Assembly (NCBI GenBank): GCA_965222345.1
Contig: CBDCTS010000007.1
Location: 1,550,001 to 1,614,000, forward strand
Direction of reading: 5' to 3'
From: JADFGZ01 sp965222345
Lineage (GTDB): Bacteria; Acidobacteriota; Terriglobia; 2-12-FULL-54-10
DNA: 64,000 nt
Positions 42,978 through 52,400 of this stretch are shown here, in pieces. The notes beneath the pieces were generated by a model. The model saw only the letters and a list, made by a program, of their open reading frames with translations, was not told the origin of the DNA and made no database searches. Both the position numbers and the translations under genes were made by a program. Numbering within the stretch: position 1 is the first letter of the stretch; each line of letters starts with the position of its first letter.

Positions 42978-43034
42978 CAGGCGGCTTTCGGTTTGGAGAT
43001 CACCTGACTAGGGAAGTGCACGGGGTACATACGA

Positions 43035-44243
43035 GTGGAAAAGAAAACGAATGCCGGCAGTAGAAATGGGAGCAACGGGGAACCGCACGGCGGGCGGCTG
43101 GTCAATCGCATGGTCAGCGAGGAAGAAGCTGCCGGATGGGCCGGGCGGGCTGCGGAGCTGCCTCGGCTGAAGCTGGATTTTAGACAGCTCACGGACCTCT
43201 ACCTTCTGGGCGAAGGCGCCTTCAGTCCGCTGGAAGGCTTTCAAAACCAGAAGGAGGTTGAGAGCGTTCTGCGTGATTGCCGCCTATGCTCAGGCTTGGT
43301 CTGGAGCATTCCGGTGGTCCTGCTGACCGGCGAGGAATCCAAGGACTGGAAGCCGGGCACGGACGTGCTGCTTTTAGACTCCGGCGAGAATCCCGTAGGG
43401 GTCCTGCATCTGGAAGACAACTTCCCATTGCCGAAGGCGGAGTATGCCGAACAGGTGTTTCGGACAAAAGAAGAAAAACACCCCGGCGTGGCCTGGCTCT
43501 ACGGCAGCGGGGACACCGCCCTGGGAGGCAAGGTGAGCGTATTTCCGGGATGGCGACCGCATACCTATGAAGGTTATCCCGCCGTGCCCCGGGAGACTCG
43601 CCAGGTGATTGCGGACCGTGGATGGAAGCGGGTGGCCGGGTTCCAGACACGCAACCCCATCCACCGAGCTCACGAATACGTCCTGAAGGTGACGCTTGAG
43701 GGCTGCGATGGCATTCTGATTCATCCACTGGTGGGGGAAACCAAGTCCGACGATATCCCTGCCGAAGTGCGGCTTCAGTGCTACCAGGCCTTGATCGATC
43801 ATTACTTTGTTCCCGAGAGGACCCTGCTGGCGCTCTATCCTACCTGGATGCGGTATGCCGGTCCGCGCGAGGCGATCTTTCACGCCCTGGTTCGGAAAAA
43901 TTACGGCTGCACTCATTTCATCGTGGGGCGCGACCATGCGGGCGTGGGCAACTACTACGGTCCGTTTGAAGCACAGCAGATCTTCCAGCAATTTTCCGCC
44001 GAGGAACTCGGGATTCAGCCGCTGATGTTTGACCTGGTTTTTTTCTGCAAGTCGTGCGGCGGCATGGGAACGCCCAAGACCTGCCCCCACGGCAAGGAAG
44101 CCCACGTCCATCTGAGCGGGACTCAGGTAAGAGAAATGCTGCGGCAAGGCTTGTTGCCCCCGCCCGAGTTCACGCGGGAGGAAGTAGGGCGGATTCTGAT
44201 CGAGAGTCTGGCGCCGGCTGATGCAGGCGCCGGAGGCAAATAA
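43035..44243 (+). CDS. sat: Sulfate adenylyltransferase (ATP sulfurylase), Sat type
   Basis: 402 residues from GTG 43035. The enzyme activates sulfate with ATP to adenosine 5'-phosphosulfate (APS). It has the Sat signature VAGFQTRNPIHRAHEYVLKV, then IHPLVGETKSDDIPAEVRL, and the ATP site FIVGRDHAGVGNYYGPFEAQ. CKSCGGMGTPKTCPHGKEAH is the zinc-type Cys cluster of the bacterial homo-oligomeric enzyme, unlike the CysDN type. The C-terminus lacks an APS kinase domain. It is cotranscribed with cysH and controlled by the Cys leader upstream. Confidence 0.95.
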   Translation: MEKKTNAGSRNGSNGEPHGGRLVNRMVSEEEAAGWAGRAAELPRLKLDFRQLTDLYLLGEGAFSPLEGFQNQKEVESVLRDCRLCSGLVWSIPVVLLTGEESKDWKPGTDVLLLDSGENPVGVLHLEDNFPLPKAEYAEQVFRTKEEKHPGVAWLYGSGDTALGGKVSVFPGWRPHTYEGYPAVPRETRQVIADRGWKRVAGFQTRNPIHRAHEYVLKVTLEGCDGILIHPLVGETKSDDIPAEVRLQCYQALIDHYFVPERTLLALYPTWMRYAGPREAIFHALVRKNYGCTHFIVGRDHAGVGNYYGPFEAQQIFQQFSAEELGIQPLMFDLVFFCKSCGGMGTPKTCPHGKEAHVHLSGTQVREMLRQGLLPPPEFTREEVGRILIESLAPADAGAGGK

Positions 44244-44340
44244 ACGATTGAGGCCATCCGCTGCGGGCTCCCTGCGGGGGACCGCCCTGGATGGTTCAAA
44301 ATTGAAATCATTCTGACATTGCAGGAGCGAGGGAATTTAT

Positions 44341-45066
44341 ATGGTTTTATCTACAGAGGAAGTCCAGAAACTGGACGAAGAGTTCGCGAAGAATTCGGGA
44401 GAAGAAATTCTGGGCTGGGCGCTAGACCGCTTCCATCCTAAGATGGCGCTCGCCACCAGCTTTCAGACCGAGGATATGGTGGTTCTCGATATTGCCTGGC
44501 GTATTCAGCCTCAGGTGCGCGTCTTTACGTTGGATACCGGACGCCTGCACCAGGAGACCTACGAGGTGATGGATCGGGTCCGGGATCAATATGGCATGAA
44601 ATTGGAGATACTTTTCCCGGACGCGGCGGAGGTGGAGAGTATGGTGCGCTCCAAGGGCCTGAACCTGTTCTACCAGAGCACGGAAAACAGGCACGAATGC
44701 TGCGGGGTGCGGAAGGTGAACTTGTTGAAGAAATTCCTCGCCGGGGTGGACTGCTGGGTGACGGGCCTGCGCCGCGACCAGTGGGCTACGCGCTCTGCTA
44801 TTAGCAAGATTGAGATCGACGCGGGCAATAATGGCATCGCCAAGCTGAACCCGATCGCCGATTGGACCGACCAGCAACTCAAAGAGTACGTTCAGAAGCA
44901 CAACGTCCCGAGCCACCCATTGTATAGTCAGGGCTTTACCAGCATCGGCTGCCTACCGTGCACGCGTCCGACTCAGGAGGGAGAAAATCCCCGCGCGGGC
45001 CGCTGGTGGTGGGAACAGGACCTGCAGAAGGAATGCGGTTTGCACGTGGCGGCTGCGGAGAAATAA
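44341..45066 (+). CDS. cysH: Adenylylsulfate (APS) reductase, CysH family
   Basis: 241 residues. Reduces APS to sulfite with thioredoxin or similar thiol. Two Cys pairs for a [4Fe-4S] cluster are in RHECCGVRKVN and IGCLPCTRPTQ, the mark of APS rather than PAPS reductases. The catalytic Cys lies in LQKECGLHVAA at the C-terminus. ALATSFQTEDMVVLD is the nucleotide loop. The gap to sat contains a hairpin (CCATCC...GGATGG), followed by a GGAGCGAGG ribosome binding site. Together with Sat this converts sulfate to sulfite; sulfite reductase is elsewhere. Confidence 0.94.
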   Translation: MVLSTEEVQKLDEEFAKNSGEEILGWALDRFHPKMALATSFQTEDMVVLDIAWRIQPQVRVFTLDTGRLHQETYEVMDRVRDQYGMKLEILFPDAAEVESMVRSKGLNLFYQSTENRHECCGVRKVNLLKKFLAGVDCWVTGLRRDQWATRSAISKIEIDAGNNGIAKLNPIADWTDQQLKEYVQKHNVPSHPLYSQGFTSIGCLPCTRPTQEGENPRAGRWWWEQDLQKECGLHVAAAEK

Positions 45067-45095
45067 CTTGCGCGGCAGCGGCCAATCGTCAGCAA

Positions 45096-46115
45096 CTATC
45101 CGGACAGGGAAGACCGGCTTTGCAGCTTGGCCGCAATGTCTGCAAGAATCTGTTTCCCGTGAAAGCGGCCGTTTTCAATAAAAATTTCCGCGGTTTCCAG
45201 GCCCGCAATAATCACGCCCGCCAGATAAAGTCCAGCCACGTTGCTCTCCAAGGTATCCGGATGGCAGCGCGGTCGCATCCGGGTTGATTCCATCTCGACG
45301 CCTGCGCTCCGGATAAAATCCATGTCCGGATGGTAGCCCGTCAGGGCCAGCACGAAGTCGTTCTTGAGCGTCTGCGTCGTGCCCTTTCCATTGGCACCTT
45401 CCGCTGGAGCCAGCCGGATGCAATCGGGAAGTATTTCCACGACACGCGTATTGAAAAAGGCTTGGATCTCTCCCTTACGGATTCGGTTCCCGATGTCCGG
45501 GCGGACCCAGTATTTGATGCGGTCTGAGACCGCCGCCTGGCGGTGGATCAAGGTCACGCGCGCGCCGTGCCGGTAGAGATCGAGCGCCGCCTCGGCAGCG
45601 GAATTCTTTCCGCCTATGACGGCGACATCGGAGTCATAGTAAGGGTGAGCTTCGCTGTAGTAATGCAAAACCTTCGGCAGGTCCTCCCCTGGAATCCCCA
45701 TCATGTTCGGCAGGTCGTAGTAGCCGGTGGCGAGAATGGTCTTGCTCGACCGGTAGTGCTGGGGGATGCCCAAGCGGTCGCGGGTGGAGAACTCAAACTC
45801 TCCATCCGAGCCCTGGATTTTCTCTACCCGCTCGTATTGATGGACGTTTAGCTTAAAGTGCTGGACGGCCAACCGGTAATACTTCAGCGCCTCCAGGCGG
45901 GTCGGCTTTTCCCTCTGGCACACCAGGGGAAGATCGCCGATCTCAAGCAGCTCCGGGGTAGTAAAGAAACCCATATTGACCGGATAGCGGTACAGGGAAT
46001 TCACCACACAGCCCTTTTCCAGCACCAGATGGCTCAGCCCCCGCCGCTTGGCCTCGATGGCGCAAGCCAGCCCGGTGGGGCCTCCTCCGACAACGATTAC
46101 GTCATAAGTAGTCAT
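45096..46115 (-). CDS. YpdA-family bacillithiol disulfide reductase
   Basis: 339 residues of a flavoprotein. FAD motif: YDVIVVGGGPTGLACAIEAK. NADPH motif: YDSDVAVIGGKNSAAEAALD. PVNMGFFTTPELLEIGDLPL is the YpdA-characteristic region. It regenerates bacillithiol from its disulfide in organisms that make this thiol. Bacillithiol contains cysteine, and the gene converges with the sulfate assimilation unit, which fits thiol metabolism. Family assignment is by pattern; direct evidence of bacillithiol in this organism is absent. Confidence 0.85.
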   Translation of the reverse strand: MTTYDVIVVGGGPTGLACAIEAKRRGLSHLVLEKGCVVNSLYRYPVNMGFFTTPELLEIGDLPLVCQREKPTRLEALKYYRLAVQHFKLNVHQYERVEKIQGSDGEFEFSTRDRLGIPQHYRSSKTILATGYYDLPNMMGIPGEDLPKVLHYYSEAHPYYDSDVAVIGGKNSAAEAALDLYRHGARVTLIHRQAAVSDRIKYWVRPDIGNRIRKGEIQAFFNTRVVEILPDCIRLAPAEGANGKGTTQTLKNDFVLALTGYHPDMDFIRSAGVEMESTRMRPRCHPDTLESNVAGLYLAGVIIAGLETAEIFIENGRFHGKQILADIAAKLQSRSSLSG

Positions 46116-46243
46116 AGGAACATCGAATAATAGGTCTTGAGGGGCGTTGGGTCAATAGGGTCAACCGGTGTTGAAGGGCAGCTATGGCAGCCTGCCCTGA
46201 GCTTGCCGACGGAAGAATTTTTCCCTGCTGCGGGCATTCCTCG

Positions 46244-46411
46244 CTACGCATTCCTCTCCTGCTGCATGAGCGCGGCTCGCAATCCGCCCTCCGGTGTCAG
46301 CTCCAGCAGGGCCGCGCAGTTGTGCTTCTCCGCGTCCAGATGGCGAGGGTGGGCCGGGAAGCTACAAAAAGTGAAACCCTGCCGCAGAAGATCTTCCAAC
46401 ATCTCAATCAC
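46244..46411 (-). CDS. Small hypothetical protein (55 residues)
   Basis: A short frame from GTG 46411 or ATG 46402: MLEDLLRQGFTFCSFPAHPR, then HLDAEKHNCAALLELTPEGG and a C-terminal ALMQQERNA. AAGGA lies 11 bases before the GTG. The coding pattern looks natural, but I know no family. The rest of 46116-46539 shows no gene. Confidence 0.45.
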   Translation of the reverse strand: MIEMLEDLLRQGFTFCSFPAHPRHLDAEKHNCAALLELTPEGGLRAALMQQERNA

Positions 46412-46539
46412 GTATTATTCTAATCCTTGTTTCACTTCCTAGATTCCCTTTCGGCGTGATGCTAGAGTTGCCGCGGAAATTCAGTGGCAGGAAACCGCCA
46501 CAAGAAGCTGTCAGAAACATAGCGGAGGAGACACTCAGA

Positions 46540-46920
46540 ATGCTTTGCAAGCTGGAGCAGGTGATTATCTGTTGCTCGGAGATGAAACGGTCGGCCGCCT
46601 TCTATCGAGATGTGCTCGGGTTTCCGGTCAAGCGGGAGTCGGCGGAGTGGACCGAGTTCCACTGCGGCGGCGTGACGCTGGCCCTGCGTCTTGCTGCGAC
46701 TTCGGAAGCGGCACAGAACCAGCGGCAGCACGGTCAAGACCGGGCCGGGGAGGCACGTCTGAGCTTTGAAGTGCTGGACATCGAAAAGTTTTTTCAGGAA
46801 AAAAAAGAGCGGGGCGCGGTGTTTTCCCTTCCCCCCGCGACAACCGATTCCAGGCGCAAACGCGCAGTCTTGCTCGACCCGGACGGTTTGCCCATCTCCG
46901 TCGCGGAAGAAGTTCGCTAG
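46540..46920 (+). CDS. VOC-family (glyoxalase-like) protein
   Basis: 126 residues from ATG 46540, which has GGAGGAG ten bases upstream; the open frame extends further. The betaalphabetabetabeta module opens with EQVIICCSEMKRSAAFYRDV, LGFPVKRESAEWTEFHCGG, then RLSFEVLDIEKFFQE and a closing KRAVLLDPDGLPISVAEEV. It has the fold of glyoxalase I and dioxygenases. Metal ligands cannot be assigned firmly. The substrate is unknown. Confidence 0.85.
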   Translation: MLCKLEQVIICCSEMKRSAAFYRDVLGFPVKRESAEWTEFHCGGVTLALRLAATSEAAQNQRQHGQDRAGEARLSFEVLDIEKFFQEKKERGAVFSLPPATTDSRRKRAVLLDPDGLPISVAEEVR

Positions 46921-47094
46921 AGCGGTTCCACAGTTCGTGTACCCCATATCGGCTCTCGTCAGGGCATGGCCCGCCGTTCCGGGGCGGAGTGGGAACCGCT
47001 TCAAGCAGTTCCTCGCTGCGCTCGGTGTGAACGCGTTGTGGTTTACACCAACTGTGACGCTCCAGCCGGCGGGCGGTGACGGAAACGATTGCTG

Positions 47095-48894
47095 TTACTC
47101 GCTGATCTTCAACACGGCGAGGAAAGCCTCCTGGGGAATATCGACGCGCCCGACGCGCTTCATCCGTTTCTTTCCTTCCCTCTGTTTTTCCAGAAGTTTT
47201 CGTTTGCGGGTGATGTCGCCGCCGTAGCACTTGGCGATGACGTTTTTGCGTATGGCGGAGACGGTTTCTCGCGCGACGATCTTGCTGCCGATGGCGGCCT
47301 GCAAGCTGACCTCAAACATCTGCCGGGGGATCAGTTTTCGAAGTTTCCCGACCAGTGCTTTGCCGCGCGGATGGGCATGGTCCCGGTGCACGATGGCGCT
47401 GAGCGCGTCCACCGGCTCGCCGGCCACCAAGATGTCCAGCTTCACCAGCGGCGATTCCTGGTAGCCCGCCAGGTGGTAGTCGAGAGAGGCGTACCCCCGG
47501 GAGGTGGTCTTCAGGCGGTCATAGAAATCGAGCACCATTTCGTTCAGCGGCAGGTCATAGGTCAGCACCACCCGGTTGGACGACAGGTACTCGAACGACT
47601 TCTGCACGCCGCGTTTTTCTTCGAGCAGCGCCAAAACGCCGCCCAGGCAGTCATCGCGCGTCAATATGGTGGCGGTGAGGATGGGCTCTTCCACGCGGGC
47701 AATCTCAACCGGCGGAGGGAATCGCGCGGGGTTGTCCACCTCGATCACCTCCCCATCGGTCCGCGTCACCCGGTAGCGAACGCCCGGCGCGGTGGTGATC
47801 AGGCTCAGGTTGAACTCGCGTTCCAGGCGCTCCTGGACAATCTCCATGTGCAGCAAGCCGAGGAAGCCGCAGCGAAAGCCGAAGCCGAGCGCGACGGAAC
47901 TCTCCGGCTCGTAGGATAAAGAGGAGTCGTTCAGGCGGAGTTTTTCCAGCGCCTCGCGCAGCGGCACGTGATGGTCGGCGTCGGTCGGGTAGAGCCCGGC
48001 GAAGACCATGGACTTGATCACCTCAAAGCCCGCCAGCGGCTCGGCGGCGGGCCGCTCGTCCTCCGTGACGGTGTCGCCAATCTGTGTGTCGGAGACCTTC
48101 TTGATGTTGGCGATCAGATAGCCCACCTCGCCGGGACCCAGCTCGCGGACAGTCACGGGCTTGGGCGTGAAGACGCCCAGCGTCTCGGCGGTATAGACCT
48201 GGTTGTTGGACCACAAGCGAATGCGCGTGCCTTGCCGCAGCGTGCCCTCGCGAACCCGCACCAGCACGATAGCTCCGCGATAGGGATCAAACCAGGAGTC
48301 AAACAGCAGGGCTCGCAGAGGCGCTTCTGGAGAACCGTCCGGCGGCGGAATGCGGTGGACGATAGCTTCCAGCATCTCCTCGATCCCCCTGCCATATTTT
48401 GCGCTCACCAGCAGGGCGTCATGCGCCTCCAGGCCGATGGCGCTTTCGATCTGACGAATCACGCCCTCCGGATCGGCGCCGGGCAGATCGATTTTGTTGA
48501 TGACGGGAATGATCTCGTGGTTGTGGTCCAGCGCCAGGTAGGTGTTGGCCAGCGTCTGCGCCTCCACGCCTTGGGAGGCGTCCACCACCAGCAGCGTGCC
48601 CTCGCATGCCGCCAAGCTGCGCGAGACCTCGTAGGAAAAGTCCACGTGGCCGGGCGTATCAATCAGATTCAGTTGGTAGGTTTTCCCATCCCGCGCCTTG
48701 TGGAGAATCCGCACGGCACGGGCTTTGATGGTGATGCCACGCTCCCGCTCGAGGTCCATGTCGTCGAGCACTTGCTCGCGAAGTTCCCGCCCGCTTAGCG
48801 CGCCGGTCACCTCCAGCAGCCGGTCGGCGAGGGTGGATTTGCCGTGGTCAATGTGCGCCACGATGGAAAAGTCGCGGATGAGTTTGGTGTCCAT
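47095..48894 (-). CDS. lepA: Elongation factor 4 (LepA)
   Basis: 599 residues from ATG 48894 (MDTKLIRDFSIVAHIDHGKS); the open frame extends 49 codons upstream but with low-quality sequence. Ribosome back-translocase GTPase. GTPase motifs: AHIDHGKSTLADRL, DTPGHVDFSYEV, NKIDLPGADPEG. The LepA C-terminal domain is intact (IGSKIVARETVSAIRKNVIA, KCYGGDITRKRKLLEKQREG). A sigma-70-like promoter lies 153 bases upstream. It is divergent from smc. Confidence 0.97.
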   Translation of the reverse strand: MDTKLIRDFSIVAHIDHGKSTLADRLLEVTGALSGRELREQVLDDMDLERERGITIKARAVRILHKARDGKTYQLNLIDTPGHVDFSYEVSRSLAACEGTLLVVDASQGVEAQTLANTYLALDHNHEIIPVINKIDLPGADPEGVIRQIESAIGLEAHDALLVSAKYGRGIEEMLEAIVHRIPPPDGSPEAPLRALLFDSWFDPYRGAIVLVRVREGTLRQGTRIRLWSNNQVYTAETLGVFTPKPVTVRELGPGEVGYLIANIKKVSDTQIGDTVTEDERPAAEPLAGFEVIKSMVFAGLYPTDADHHVPLREALEKLRLNDSSLSYEPESSVALGFGFRCGFLGLLHMEIVQERLEREFNLSLITTAPGVRYRVTRTDGEVIEVDNPARFPPPVEIARVEEPILTATILTRDDCLGGVLALLEEKRGVQKSFEYLSSNRVVLTYDLPLNEMVLDFYDRLKTTSRGYASLDYHLAGYQESPLVKLDILVAGEPVDALSAIVHRDHAHPRGKALVGKLRKLIPRQMFEVSLQAAIGSKIVARETVSAIRKNVIAKCYGGDITRKRKLLEKQREGKKRMKRVGRVDIPQEAFLAVLKISE

Positions 48895-49046
48895 AGCCTG
48901 AGCGTATGCAGGTTTGTGGGAATCGCCCGGAGATTCCTCAGTTCGATTTTGCGAGGAGCGGAAGGATGGGGTTTCCCTCTGCCGGCAATCCAGAGCCGAC
49001 CGGCAGCAGGCACGATCCGTGCGAATGCGCGTGCCCCGCACTTCTA

Positions 49047-49075
49047 CATCTATCAGACGCCAGGCAGGTTGTCAA
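49047..49075 (-). promoter_or_regulatory. Predicted lepA promoter
   Basis: On the minus strand TTGACA (49070-49075) and TAGATG (49047-49052) have a 17-base spacer. The -35 is perfect, the -10 matches half. It precedes lepA by 153 bases. The remaining 49076-49460 shows no gene and should hold the smc promoter. Confidence 0.5.
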
Positions 49076-49460
49076 TTTGGGAGCTTGCCGGCGAGTTCAT
49101 CTTCACATCGTGCTAGCCCGTAGAAGCAATCAGGAAACAAGATTTTCCACGTTGCTTGCTGGACTGGACGAGTTAACCATTAGGGTACATTTTCAATCAG
49201 GGCATACGGAAGTTGGAAAGCGATAAGAAAGGTAAGCAGGTACGCTATAATGAGATTCAGCCCCCCAGATTCTCTCTTCAAGCGGGTCCCAGCCTGTAGA
49301 CAACCCCCAAAATCTTGTGTATTTACTTGGGGATGATCTATATACTGTACTTTCTTTCGAAAGCAGACCGGCCAGAGTGGCGTTCGAGGTACGGTAGAAC
49401 GAGCGATTCCTGACGTCCTCAAGTTTACCCGGCTTTCTGATTTTCCAGGTGAGGTGCAAG

Positions 49461-52400
49461 TTGTTCAGACTTCAACAAATAGAACTGCTTGGCTTTAAGT
49501 CCTTTGCGGATCGCACCCGGATCAGTTTTGATGGCGCTGGGATCGCGGCCATCGTGGGCCCAAACGGGTGCGGCAAGAGCAACATCAGCGATGCAATCAG
49601 CTGGGTTCTGGGGGAGCGATCCGCCAAGCAGTTGCGCAGCGACCGCATGCAGGATGTCATCTTCAATGGGACTCCCGGCCGGAAGGCCAACGGGATGGCG
49701 GAGGTTCGGTTGACCATCGTGGACCCGCAGAAGGCTGCGGCTGCTCCTGCCGGTTCCAACGACCAGTCCTCGACAAACGGACATTCGAAGCCATCCCGGC
49801 CTGGGGAGATTATGGTTTCCCGCCGGCTGTTTAATTCCGGCGAGAGTGAATATCTGATGAACGGCCGCATCTGCCGGTTGCGCGACATCCAGGAGCTTTT
49901 TCTGGGAACCGGTCTGGGCGCGGACTCCTATGCCATTATCGAGCAGGGCCGGATCGGGCAAATCCTCAGCTCCAAGCCGTATGAACGCAGGGCCTTGATT
50001 GAGGAGGCCGCCGGCGTCACCAAATTCAAAGCCAAGCGCAAGCTGGCCTGGGCGAAGCTGGAGTCTTCGCGTCAAAACCTGGCGCGGGTGCAGGATATTC
50101 TGGAAGAGGTCACGCGCCAGGTGAACTCGCTCAAGCGGCAAGCCGGCCGGGCGCGCCGTTTCCGGGAAATGCAGCAGGAGATGCGTCGCCAGCTGCGGAC
50201 TTTGCTGGCGACGCGCTTCCAGGAGAGCGAGCAGGAGGCGGTGCGAATTGCCCTGGAGTTGAGCATGAGGAACGCTTCCTTCCAGGAGCAGATCGAGCAG
50301 ACCCAGAGCCGGGAAACGCAGCAGCGGGAGTTGCATCAAGTCGTGGAGCGCGACGAAGCGGAGTTGCGTAAGGGTGTCGAGGAGCGGTCGGGATTGCGCT
50401 TGGCCGCCGAGCGGGCTCGCAGCCAGTTCGCCGCGCAGTCTCAGGAGATCACCCACCTGGAGAGCCGGATGGAGGAAGCGCAGGCAGAGCAGGGCCAGTT
50501 GCGGTCCCGGCGGGAGAATCAGGAATCGGAGCGGGACCGGCACGCAGCCTCGCTGACGGAGATCGACACTGAAGCGGAGGCGTTAGCTAGCCGGTTGCGG
50601 GGATTTGAAAGCCTGTCGCAAGCCTGCCAGAACGATCTGAAGGAAAAGGAAAAAAGGGTCGGGCAGCTGCGCCAGGAGATGCTGGAAACCGTGGACCAGT
50701 GCGCCACGCTCCGCAATCAAGTTGTCCAACTAGAGCAGTTCCTCGCCGGAACCGAACGGCAAATCCTTCAGGAAGAAAGCGAACTCTCTGCGGCACAGGC
50801 GGAGTGCGAAGCCGTTTCCTCGCGGCAGGGAGACCTCAGCGCGGACATGAACCGACAGAAGGCGGAATTGGAATCGATCGCCGCCCGGCGCGCCTCTTTG
50901 GAGGAAAATCTGCGCGCTGCCAGGGAAAAGGAGTCGCGGCAAAGAACGGAGCTCGAACAACTGCGCGTGGAACTGTCCGGTCAGCGCGCGCGGCATTCCT
51001 CTCTGCAAGAGATTCTGGCCCGCCGCGCCTACAGCACCGAGACGGTCCAGCGGTTGTTTGAAAAGCAGACCCCGCAAGGGGCCGCCGCGAGCGCGGACGG
51101 CGGAGGCGCGATCGAGTCCTGCTTCCAGCCCGCCGGGGTCCTGGCGGACTTTGTCGAAGTGGATGCGGACTGTGAGCACGTCGTAGAGGAGTTTTTGCGG
51201 GAGGAGCTCGACTACATTGTGGTGAACGATTGGGATTCGGTGAATGAGGCCATGCGCCTCCTGCGGACTGAGATTCCGGGACGCGCCACCTTTTTGTTGC
51301 ACTCGGCAGAATCGGCTCCGGCCAACGGGAACGGCGACGGTCCGGCGAAAGGTTTTCAGACCCTGCTTGGCTCCCCTGCCAGGGCTCTCGCCGGAAGCTT
51401 TGGTGCAGGTCCGCTTTCCCCAAAAACTGCCACGGAGAGCCGCTCTTTGACGCTGGTCGGCGACAGCCCGCGACAGGGCAACGGAACCGCTGTGCAGGAG
51501 GATTGCAGCTCGCTCCCCGGAGTGCTGGGACCGCTGGAGGCTCGCCTGCGTTTTTCAAATGGGCTTTCCGGTCAGGTGGGCGCGTTGCTGCCGAAGCTCC
51601 GCAGTTGCTACCTGGTCGCCGATGTGGAGGCCGGGCGGGCTCTCTCCGGAGAGCACCGGAACTCTTATTTTTTGACCCCCGAGGGAGACTGCTTCCATGG
51701 CGGACTGGTTACGGCGGGCAAAGCCAATCTCGGCAGTCCCCTGGCCTTGAAGCGGGAACTCCGCGAATTGACGCGCAGCGTGGCGGAGCGGGAAAAGATC
51801 ATGGCGCGGACGAGCGAGGAGCTGGCCCGCGCGACCGTGGAGATCGACCGGCTACAGATCGCCGTGCAGTCTCTGTCCCAGGAGCAGGGAGAGATGGAGA
51901 AGCGCCGGGTGATGGCGGAACGGGATTGGAAGGAGACGCAGGAAGGGCTGGAGCGCGCTGCGGAGCGTCTTTCCGTGTGCACCCTGGAAGTGGAGCGGTT
52001 GCGCCGGGAAGCGGAGCGTGCCCGCCGGCAGCTTGCGCAGGACACGCAGGAAATCTCCCTTCGCGAGCAAAGGCGAGCGGAGATTGAAACCGAAACCGGT
52101 CTCCTGACCCGGAGCATGGCCGATCTGGAGGTTGCCCGGGAGCAGGCCAACGCGAGCGCGATGGAGACCAAAAGCCGGCTCGCCGCGTTCCAGGAACGTC
52201 ATCGGGCGGTGGCCGAGGCGCTGGAGCGCGTGGAGCATGCGATGAATGAGCTTTCCAGCCGCGCCGCTGAGGTCACCCGGCAATGGGAGCAATGGCGTGA
52301 GCGGAGGGACAGCGCCGTCCAGCAGAATCTCCGCCTGCAGCAGGAAGCCGCGCAGGCCGAGCAACGCGCCGAGCAACTGACGGTCCGGCTGGCGGAGCTC

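Noticed and set aside
42724..43034. SAM or other known riboswitch upstream of sat
   Set aside because: I see no conserved aptamer pattern. The leader ORF with Cys codons and the terminator explain the region better.
48895..49041. 49-residue N-terminal extension of LepA
   Set aside because: The extension is Arg/Cys-rich and unlike LepA, and ATG 48894 begins exactly at the family start.
50730..51302. Large minus-strand frames inside smc
   Set aside because: These are shadows of the high-G+C coiled-coil coding sequence.
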